The position numbers and the translations under genes were made by a program. Below the pieces are notes generated by a model. The model worked only from the letters and a program-made list of their open reading frames with translations, searched no databases and had not been told where the DNA came from. Below are positions 9,851-20,000 of a DNA stretch of 20,000 nt, one piece after another. The stretch is from positions 13,816,428-13,836,427 of the forward strand of contig CAUJGJ010000397.1 in the NCBI GenBank assembly GCA_963170055.1. Direction: 5' to 3'. The stretch is from Halisarca cf. caerulea (taxonomy: Eukaryota; Porifera; Demospongiae; Chondrillida; Halisarcidae). Each line of letters opens with the position of its first letter. The stretch's first letter is position 1.

Positions 9851-9920
9851 GCATGCTTGAGTACTGTACGCGATGATGTGTGGTTTATGCATTATGACAA
9901 TGTGCAGTGTATCTGTAATT
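9851..9920 (-). pseudogene. Short relic matching the SDR intron-exon border
   Basis: The minus-strand sequence CAGATACACTGCACATTGTC is identical to plus-strand 16270-16289. The next 50 bases stay similar through the acceptor and the first codons of the SDR exon (AGTACTCAAGCA). Similarity then fades. It could be a fragment of a second SDR copy in inverted orientation, or a dispersed repeat that overlaps the exon border. Confidence 0.4.
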
Positions 9921-10664
9921 GTGGGACGGCATTTACAGAATCTGATAAAAGAAAACATCAGAACGAGAACAGTTTGTGTTTGTGAGGCTCTGTGTCCACA
10001 ATAATACCCATGCATGCATTGTAGGTGATTGTCGCTGGTGAATTTGCAAAGTACTATATTATGCGGAAATTCAAAGCTGACAAATTATTATTAGATCACT
10101 TCTGGTACCTGACAATAATTAGTCACATGACAGAAATTAGAATGGCCACAAATTTGACAAGGTTACCATACATGAACCAATAATAGTAAACCAAAAATAA
10201 AAAATGACGAATTTTCAGAGAAAATACGGTAATGTTGCAACAATGGTGTCTGCATGAATCTCTAAATCTAATAGATTGCAGAGGAGGTCAGCGAGATGAG
10301 GACATCATGAAGCCCAATCATCCAGAATTGGTCCAATTAAAGATGCATTAGAACCCACTAAAGGAAGTGCTGAAGAAATTCCTAATAAGGAAATGGAGAA
10401 GGATCGTGAATGCATATAATTATATAATAGAAAGTGTCCATATGCATGGTTGTGTTTGGTCTGTCTAGGGCTATTGTCATGCAGGGAGGACTTGTACCTT
10501 ATGCTGCTGTTTTTGAAGTTGATAAAATTAATAATTGCCAGGATTATATATATATATATGTTAAAATAATTCATGGTTTTGATTGAACTATCCGTTAATG
10601 GGTAATTTATATTGTTACAATATAGAAAACCGTGCATGTGTATCATGCCAGAAGGCACCATGCA

Positions 10665-11019
10665 GCAGTATAATATTTTAAGTGCATGGTTCCCGTACAA
10701 TTTTTACCTCCAGAGATCGAACAACCTTCCTACGGAAATAGAGTGCATGGACAATTAAAGAGCAGCCCCAAATTAAAATAACTGTCCTTTATATTAGGCA
10801 GTGCATGCCTGTATTTCGTGTTGAAGGTGTATCATTATCACATGTTCTACTGCAGCTATATATAATCGTCACACACCTATATGTAGTTATAGTCAGAATT
10901 ATTATTAAGTTAAAAAAATACATCGCATTGGTGGGCACATATAATAAATAAGTATAGAGTCATGCAGAAATCCCAAACAATCTGTGTTAAAAGAATTCGA
11001 ACAGCTTACATACGTAGAG
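10665..11019. repeat. 3' flank of gene B, duplicated beside gene A
   Basis: This is the partner of 2430-2832, collinear and in the same orientation, running from GTGCATGGTTCCCG to the stop codon of the Death-domain exon. It lacks several short insertions present in the other copy. Confidence 0.8.
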
Positions 11020-11603
11020 TCATGTACATATTTTCCCCCTCAATTCCTCAGCAAGAAAGTGGAAATCAACAGTGTTGAGAGCATCAATAACTGACTGCCA
11101 GGTTCTTGGAGTTCCGCCTGTACCCCGGTCATGACGCAGCCATTTTGCGAACATTGTTTGACAGTATTCCTCTACATCATTTGAGCAGTCAGCTTCAATT
11201 ATCCTAAGAAAATTTTCTTCAATGTCCAAGTACAGGCCAATGGAATACCATTTGAGTGCAGCACGTTGGATTATACGTTTAAGAATATCATTGGTGGGTG
11301 GCTCCAACAATGGATCATAGGGGATTCTTTGGGCTGGACTAGTTGCAGTAGAACTGATGGGGATAGATGCATCCAAGTTGTGACATGGCAATCTCACTGT
11401 ACTGACATGGGTGGTAGTCACCTGAGTAGGTCGGTAGGATGTTCCTTGCGAGCGGTACGTAGAGGTGCCTTGAATGGGACCAGGAGGGGTGTCATGACTG
11501 AGGCCAGTCGATCGAGGTTTATGATTACAATCAGTGAATGTGTTTTGACTTGCAATATTTGGTATGAGATCACCAGAAGGGGTTTGCTGTGGTCTAATAG
11601 ATT
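11020..11603 (-). CDS. Copy B last exon: linker and Death domain
   Basis: The exon starts after the acceptor TTTTCTTCCACAG, in phase 1, which matches the phase of the donor at 11918. The first 105 or so residues are a Ser/Thr/Pro/Gln-rich, low-conservation linker. The last 85 form a Death domain (from about KWYSIGLYLDIEENFLRII to LNTVDFHFLAEEL), ending in KICT and a stop. The conserved GGTPRTWQSVIDAL helix is identical in both copies. The linker has changed more between A and B than the domain, as expected if the domain was under constraint for much of its history. The full-length product from the large exon onward is about 1131 residues. Confidence 0.82.
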
Positions 11604-11701
11604 CTGTGGAAGAAAATACAACATGTTTTTATGTACGTACGTATGTGCATACAAGTGTGAGTCCACACACGTACATGTGCATGTGTGTGCATGCGTGTGT
11701 G

Positions 11702-11740
<39 letters not shown>

Positions 11741-11918
11741 ATGTGTGTGTGTGTGTGTGTGTGTGTGCGTGCGTGCGTGTGTGTGTGTGTGTGTACATGT
11801 GTGTGCGTGTGTGCGTGTGTGTGTGCATGTGTGCTTGTTCATGTTTGTGTTACAATTAATTGTACTAAGTATACATATACACTAAATTAGGCATAGTACA
11901 ATGTCATGAAATACATAC
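11604..11918 (-). other. Last intron of copy B with an imperfect (TG)n tract
   Basis: The donor GTATGTAT and acceptor TTCTTCCACAG bound a 315-nt intron. Positions 11656-11838 are TG repeats mixed with GTGC and ACATG units, read as CA repeats in the transcript. CA-rich introns are known targets of hnRNP L-type splicing regulators in animals, and a role here is only inferred. The intron position is the same in copy A. Confidence 0.75.
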
Positions 11919-14730
11919 CATTTGGGAAATCACACAGTAATCCTTTGAGAATGTCTTCAGTTGGTTGAAAATCATAGAATAACTCGGAAATTTTCACTCT
12001 TAGTCCTTCTCTGGTATTGTCTCTTTTCTTGCAAGAGAAACACTCTTCTGCTCCATTCCTTGTGCATTCTAGTATATTGGCCACTGGGAACATTACATGA
12101 GGAGTTAGAGAGGGAGATCTTGGATTCTCCAGCAATGATTGGGGCTTAGCTGGGTGGATGATGTAGGCGTTGGCTGATAGCGCTGGAGACAATTTACGAA
12201 TTGTTTCAGAGATACACTGAGTGACTTCCGACATGTATGAACACAAGCGTTTTTGACTGACTGCACTCTTTCCAATTACCAGGATCACTGCATTGTCAGT
12301 GATTTGAACTGCGACGTCAACGTCTCTAGTAGACTGCCAAGAGATACCATTGTACCACAGACTGCAGTGATGTTCTATGTATGAACTACCCCGTCCAAGA
12401 CAGAATACGTGGCCAGAAGCCAATCGGAGGATAATTGTTTGGAGAAGACGAGGAGACATGTACGGCTTCTTGTTGACCACTAGCTGCCAACAAAGGGAAT
12501 AGACTAAAGGCTCTTGTATTGGAGAAAAACTCCACTTATCCGGTTTCTGTACTACAAGAGCTGGGAAAAACAAATAGTCTTTACCTTGTATTATGCTTGC
12601 TTCATGTGTGTCTTCAAATAATGCTGGGTCTACATCAATACAGAAATCCAATTTGATTAGAACATCGTGAACCATCTTCGGGTTTAGGTCGGGAAATAAA
12701 GTACTTAGGTTTGCGCTTTCAAGGAGACCAAACTGATTGGCAACTCTCCTTTCAGTTGTAGGGGAAAACAGAGTGCCGTACACTTTATGAAGTACATCAG
12801 AGAGGCTCAATATAAGCCAACCACTGGGTGGATCTTCCCTGTTTGGGAGGTACAAAAAGTGACCGGTACCCGATAGGTCTTTGCACAGTTGTTCGGTTGA
12901 TGGTAGGTTGGCAGGGAGGTTATGTTTGTTGTCTGAAATCCACTTTGAGAAGGATGAGATAGGAATGGCCTTTACTTTTATCGAGATATTCATTTGGGAA
13001 ATAACCCAACAGATACTGTAAGGTGTATCAACAGCCTTAAAACTAGGAATAGGGATATCATTCAGGTAGGTGCACAACCTTTTAATGTCAGTGTCGTAAG
13101 GTTGACGACAATTGAGGTAGCAAATCTTGAGGAACTTTACATTTAAAGAAGAAACAAAACTTTTTTGCGCTGTCTGGTAACAACACTCCATTCTCTGTTT
13201 CACATTAGCCCATGATTTTCGAGGAATGTTATCCATGAAGCTTGCAACGGGGATAACTCTGACTGGGCTGCTGGTGTTAGGCACCAGAGACAATGGATGA
13301 AGCCATCGTTCAAACTGCTCTAGTATCAGCGATTCTTCGTCAGTAGCTTTTACCACTACTATGATCGTCACAGTGGACCTGCTTTGAGTGAGTATGGACT
13401 CCAAAAACATCTCATGAGGGCCATGGTACTCGTGCTGGCCTGCAAAGTCCAAAAATATCACATCTCCGTATCTTTTGCTGCTGAGTGGAACTGGTTCAAT
13501 ACCAGCCGTACGCTCGCTGATCTCTTTCACTCCTCTAAACCAATGGTACCATTGAGTCCAATAGGAGGAATTCTCATCCTGCAGAGATTTAATAAGAGTG
13601 CTCTTTCCACTGCAGGCATTTCCGATAACACAAACAGTCTTTTTAGACTGAAATAAAGAGGTTCTTTTGATAGCCTCTATAAACTTCTGGCTACAATTGC
13701 TAATCTGACATGTGGAACGTGGTTCAAGAATTTCAACCACAGAGGCACCGGCATCAGTTAGAAGAATACCACATTGAATGTGGTCCTTTACAGCAGCATA
13801 GTTGAGAGCAGTTTGACCAACGTGATCGCGAATATTAATGCTCACTCCCTGAAGAATAAGTAGCTTTACTAATTCAGCATCACCATTCTGAGCGGCCCAC
13901 ATCAGGGCAGTCATGGGTGGGTTAGTATCTAGAAATCCATCAATACTAATGCCATTGGCAATGAAATTTCTAAGAATTTCAGTATGTAAATTGTTTACAA
14001 TAGCGAATGAGAGAATTTTTCTCAGACTAACTGCAGAATTGGGGAGCTTATTGATTTTGGACAAACACTCATAGCAGTTACTAGAAATTACATGGAATTG
14101 CTCAATGCCGAGGAAACCTGAACTAATAAGCAAATCTATAGCTTCCCACTCACATTTGCCAATCGCCCAAGATAAGACTCTCTTACCATCATCGTATGAT
14201 AAACACGTCACATCAGCACCGTGAGCAATGAGGAGAGACACTATGTCATAATTAGCGTTCTTGGCTGCTAACATGATGGGCTTATTGCGCCCATTGTCCT
14301 TGCACTCAATGAATCGTCTTTTTCTTATTGTTTGATATGTACCATAAGCCCTGGGTTGCTGTTCCAACAGTGTTTCTGCTAGTAGGTTATTAATACTAAT
14401 AATTGTAAGTGCAGTCATGTTGACTACAGATTCTCTATTAGTACTTATTCTTGGCAATTTTGCAAGGAACATCAAAACAATACTCAATTTACCGTGCATG
14501 CAGGCATAATGTAGCACTGTCCGTCCGTCACTATCGCATTCATCAATGCTCTCCACACACTTTACCGTAGCGATCAAATGTTTCACTACCCAGTACTGGC
14601 CGTTCTTAGCCGCATGTATCAAAGGTGTGGTAAAAGTATCACCAAGCTGGACTCTTATGTTCACGTCACCCACTTTTGAAATCAGACTGTCTACTTTGTC
14701 CAAGTTCCCTTCTTTGCAAGCAGAGAGCAA
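11919..14730 (-). CDS. Copy B: ankyrin-Roc-COR protein, main exon, intact
   Basis: A single open exon of 937 codons plus 1 nt. It has no start codon: it begins TTGCTCTCTGCTTGC right after the acceptor ATTCTTTAG and an in-frame TAG, so at least one upstream exon is needed. Residues counted from the exon start: ankyrin repeats about 1-330 (DGRTVLHYACMHGKLSIV, TALMWAAQNGDAELVKLL, QTALNYAA); Roc GTPase about 360-530, with P-loop GNACSGKST at 370-378, DFAGQ at 428-432 and SFMD at 497-500 where Ras-like proteins have NKxD; COR about 590-730 (NQFGLLESANLSTLFPDLNP); a C-terminal COR-like region to 937 with NGISWQSTRDVDV. It continues into the Death-domain exon. The order matches the non-kinase half of DAPK1. 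A GTP-dependent scaffold for Death-domain signalling is inferred. I found no first exon between 14731 and 16250. Confidence 0.88.
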
Positions 14731-14776
14731 CTAAAGAATGGAAATAGCATGTCACTGTAAAACTGTACAATATGCA

Positions 14777-14899
14777 TTAATAATAATATAATAATAATAA
14801 TAATAATAATAATAAAACTAAAATAATAAAACTGCTGTACATTCTATAAGATATTTATAATAATAATAATAATAGTAATAAAAATAATAACAATAATAT
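14777..14899. repeat. (TAA/ATA)n-rich repeats
   Basis: Two AAT trinucleotide runs (about 14777-14817 and 14857-14899) with an AT-rich spacer lie just 5' of the copy B main exon. The matching position of copy A holds the foldback element, so similarity between the two units ends close to here (about 6358 and 14760). Confidence 0.9.
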
Positions 14900-16317
14900 A
14901 GTATACTCCAAAAACAGCGGAACTTGCAATTGCTCAGTAATGACCAGGATTAAATATGTATTCCTGGATTATCGTAAGTACTCATCATATTGTCCCCTCC
15001 TATACAATGTCATACATTAGATAAAACTGTCCTTGGATAGTAGTAAAGTACCAAGCTGGACTTTGTAGCTCTGATAAGAAGTACTGCATGATTTTGTCTT
15101 CCCTTCAAGATGCATATGAAGTGGTAGTCATTTTCCTCCACATGATGAGGAAGATGGCTAGCACCACGTGGCAAATGAAAGGATGAAGGATGTGACTACT
15201 GGTTAGGTATACTGCCACAACCCCGCTTTGAATCATAGTAGGAAGTTGCTAAAAGTGACCGAGGAGAGGGTAATATTTCGCGGCAGAAAGTGAAGTTGAA
15301 GGTGTCAGTAACGGGAGGCCCATGTGCAAATTTGCACTACTGAGCTGTCACCTTGTTGCTTGACCACTCTTATCTGTTGATTGCAAAGATACTCTCTCCT
15401 GGCCTTGCCAGGGGAGTAATTACTCTGTGTCTGAGGCCTGGTCACTCTATTTTAGGGATCAGGTGTACATCTGTTGGTATATACCAAGCCCTGCACCATG
15501 GCAACCCTGTGTACGGGGCTTCTTTATGCATCATTATTGTTCCATGATTTAAACAATAATTAACGTGCGAAACAAGTACTATTGTACTACATGCAGCACT
15601 TGCAAAGTGGAACATCTATATATAGCAGCCCCTCTTTCTCCTACAGAAGATGATGGAGGACATTGTGGGATCAACACTGAGAACCTGAGATGAAAGAACA
15701 GAAGGGCTAGTGCACTCATTTCAGCTAGACATATTTTAACTTTCATGCCAATGAAATGGCATATCAACGTTAACCCTATATATGGCGGGTTAATTAGGTT
15801 TCAGTAACTATAGCGTTCGTGCGTGTACGTGTACCCAGACCGTCACTCGGCCGCCGCCATTTTATACCGCCGGTGGGAGAGTCTGGGTATCAGACCATAG
15901 ACACTCTAAACTACGTACTCTAGTTCTACTTTGGACCTCCCAATGGAGAGCACGACACAATTGAACACACATTACAATGTTATACCTGACGTTTAGAATA
16001 CTCCTCCACCATATTCGATAGATGCGGTTTCTGATCAGCAGAGACACAATGCGCAGCGCAGAGTAGGCTGAACACGAAACAATTTCGGGGAAAGCACGGC
16101 AACTTGCTTGTTTCCTTCTTTGGGAATCGTGATCTACCCTTGGATAGTAAGAAGGGTACTATCCATGATCTACCGAACCGAAATGATGACTATGAATATA
16201 ATTATAAAAAAGTCCCACTACGTGACCCTTTTGGGGTCTGATTAGGGGGATTGTCCCATGCTCTGTATGCAGATACACTGCACATTGTCAAAATGCATCA
16301 ACCATGCATTGTCGCAG
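14900..16317. other. Gene-free interval between copy B and the SDR exons
   Basis: Neither a first exon for copy B (minus) nor the Rossmann-fold exons of the SDR (plus) could be found. The word CTTGGATAGTA occurs at about 15033 and 16139, and in reverse near 7917, and forms a small hairpin with TACTATCCA at 16157-16165. A GC-rich inverted repeat lies at 15832-15892. The relative richness in CG around 15815-15880 could mark a promoter, but no transcription start can be placed. Confidence 0.45.
15832..15892. repeat. GC-rich short inverted repeat with a YY1-like core
   Basis: The ends TACCCAGACCGTC and GAGAGTCTGGGTA are inverted and share the terminal TA. The centre contains CCGCCGCCATTTTATA, which resembles the metazoan YY1 site (GCCGCCATTTT). 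The CCAGAC ends also recall MITE family M. It may be a very short element, or part of a promoter between the divergently arranged copy B and SDR genes. Confidence 0.35.
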
Positions 16318-18618
<2,301 letters not shown>

Positions 18619-18839
18619 ATGAACATAAAATAATGCAGGTTACAATTTGTTGTATGCATATTATTATAGTACAAAATCAATATATATGAGACTGTACATA
18701 GAACATATATAATAGTATTGTTACAGTATGTTCAAGTTGGCTACAGCATGCTGTACCTGTCACCTACAATAGCCAGTGTACATCAAACACTCCACACGCT
18801 AGAGGCATAATACTATATACTCTGCTGTGTGGTGTATAG

Positions 18840-19691
18840 CTAGGTTTGAGACTCTACTCGGAGGTAGACGGTGTCCTTCGGTGATCCTGGAATGCTCACA
18901 TGAACCCTCATTGGGAGCTGCGAATTAATGAGAGAAGAAGCATTTTAGTTTGGTTCAAGACAGTGGGATAATATCATTATGTTGGCACATGCATGTACGA
19001 CCATTCTTGATCCTTACCAGTTATTAGATATACACAATTGCAATTTGAGAGGAGGGGATTGAGGGGGATGGGCATATCACCTAAAGTTGACCTTTACTGA
19101 CTAGAGCACTAGATCATCCTTGGCACTAACTTGTAGCTTAGGACATTGACCTTGGTACAAATTCTAAACCATGTATATTTAAGTATATAGGCACCACCAG
19201 CTATAAGGGAAGTTGCATAAAACATGTACAGTCATGCCTGGGTTATCCGACACAGTTTGTAGCCAAAATACTTGTCGGATAACAGAGGTTGCTGGATAAG
19301 TGAGGCAGATTTGTGTACATGCAGATAGTCAGTGTTGCTGAATTGATGGTCGGATAAATCAGGTTTCTGGATAACTCAAGTCCGGATAACCCAGGCGTGA
19401 CTGTATATACAATAACTGGGCCTCCATAACCAGGTTCAAATGTATTATGAATCTCATTGTATCTAGGACAAAATATGGCATATGCACACATATATGAAGT
19501 ATGCGATGATTATTCATGTGTGGTTTACCTTAGTCTCTGGAGCGAGTACAAATTTGTACTTTCTCAGTATTTCTATGAGGACAATCTTTGCATTCATTAT
19601 GGCCAGTCGCATGCCAATGCACTGGCGAGGGCCGGCCCCGAAGGGCATGTGTGCACAAGATGGAATCTTGGGTCGGTTCTCTTTGCTAAAC
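18840..19691 (-). CDS. Cytochrome P450, last two exons (CYP3/CYP5-like)
   Basis: The penultimate exon (19529-19691) begins after ACCACCAAAG in phase 2 and encodes 54 residues. These include the heme-binding loop FGAGPRQCIG, with the cysteine ligand codon at 19619-19621, and the following MRLAIMNAKIVLIEIL helix, ending APETK before the donor GTAAAC. The last exon (18840-18917) follows the acceptor AATTCGCAG in phase 0 and encodes 25 residues (LPMRVHVSIPGSPKDTVYLR, then VESQT and a stop), the usual P450 C-terminal strand pair. The motif wording fits clan 3 (CYP3A or thromboxane synthase-like). These are ER-bound heme monooxygenases of lipids and xenobiotics, and the substrate cannot be told. 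The 611-nt intron contains a MITE. Earlier exons lie beyond the right end. Confidence 0.88.
19229..19403. repeat. TA-flanked Tigger/pogo-like MITE (member 3), in the P450 intron
   Basis: The ends CAGTCATGCCTGGGTTATCC and GGATAACCCAGGCGTGACTG are almost perfect inverted repeats, flanked by TA at 19227-19228 and 19404-19405. The GGATAA/TTATCC words recur inside. It is the best preserved of the three members at its ends, although its interior differs from the other two. Confidence 0.85.
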
Positions 19692-19888
19692 CTTTGGTGG
19701 TACAGAGAAACAAAAAATCCACATTCATTATAATAACCCATATGCATGCTGTGCTTTTACAAGAACAAATCCCACGAAACACACTACTTTCACAATCATG
19801 CTTACACAAGCATGCATGTATGTACACACAGTGTCATGCATGCATAATACCCACATGTAGCACATAATTATGAAAAGGCACTTGCATA

Positions 19889-19921
19889 CACACACACACA
19901 CACACACCACACACATATGTA

Positions 19922-19986
<65 letters not shown>
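19889..19986. repeat. (AC)n microsatellite near the right end
   Basis: AC repeats are interrupted around 19908-19925 by CACCACAC and ATATGTACGT. The tract lies in the P450 intron upstream of the heme-loop exon. Confidence 0.95.
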
Positions 19987-20000
19987 GCACACGTTCATGC

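Larger units (their letters stand above)
9263..10664. other. Gene-free stretch
   Basis: No supported gene. It holds a probable degraded miniature element (9530-9676), a short relic similar to the SDR exon border (9851-9920), and AT-rich sequence. One stretch near 10292-10415 reads for about 39 codons on the plus strand with a hydrophilic composition and then stops, but it has no recognised family and no good donor. Confidence 0.45.

Noticed and set aside
14728..14730. TTG as start codon of copy B
   Set aside because: The bases before it are a splice acceptor (CTTTAG), and copy A has the same arrangement with an upstream ATG exon in phase. The TTG is an internal Leu codon.
15353..15547. 64-codon plus-strand frame between copy B and the SDR
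   Set aside because: It has no family resemblance, no SDR motif and no supporting splice sites. The CTGGC/GCCAG hairpin within it looks incidental.
15985..16047. Candidate first exon for copy B ending CGTCAG|GTATAA
   Set aside because: The donor is good, but the only initiator is GTG and the phase (2) does not match the phase 0 acceptor at 14730.
19430..19445. GGTTCAAAT resembling a tRNA T-loop
   Set aside because: No matching acceptor stem, D-arm or anticodon arm surrounds it.

Overview
The window is eukaryotic and almost certainly metazoan. Coding regions are split by GT-AG introns, non-coding DNA is AT-rich and full of (TG/CA)n tracts, and small TA-flanked inverted-repeat elements are scattered through it. 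The families present (ankyrin-Roc-COR-Death proteins in tandem, an RDH14-like dehydrogenase, a CYP3/CYP5-type P450) suggest an early-branching marine invertebrate. A sponge is my best guess, by inference only.

Layout. Positions 1-2832 hold no clear gene: one possible short exon on the minus strand near 276-320, an (AT)n tract, Tigger-like miniature elements, and two blocks that recur about 8 kb further on. Positions 2833-6902 (minus) are copy A of an ankyrin-Roc-COR-Death gene, broken by two frameshifts. Positions 6903-11019 are non-coding, with inverted-repeat elements, an (AC)n tract and the flank of the second duplicated unit. Positions 11020-14730 (minus) are copy B of the same gene, intact across one 2.8-kb exon and a Death-domain exon; its first exon was not found. 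Positions 14731-16317 are non-coding. Positions 16318-18226 (plus) are the three C-terminal exons of a retinol-dehydrogenase-like SDR without its NAD(P)-binding half. Positions 18840-19691 (minus) are the last two exons of a cytochrome P450, tail to tail with the SDR. Long (TG)n and (AC)n tracts occupy SDR intron 2, the SDR 3' flank and the right end.

Biology. Genes A and B encode the domain order of the non-kinase half of death-associated protein kinase 1 (DAPK1): ankyrin repeats, Roc GTPase, COR, Death domain. The product is therefore a plausible GTP-switched scaffold or receptor for Death-domain signalling. A and B come from an old tandem duplication with a period of about 8.0-8.4 kb. The most interesting observation is in copy A. 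Sequence that is coding in copy B carries a strong donor and acceptor in copy A, and removing those 139 nt would bypass a stop codon and cancel a 4-bp insertion exactly. This is a candidate for intron birth from exon sequence (intronization), or for chance repair in a dying gene.
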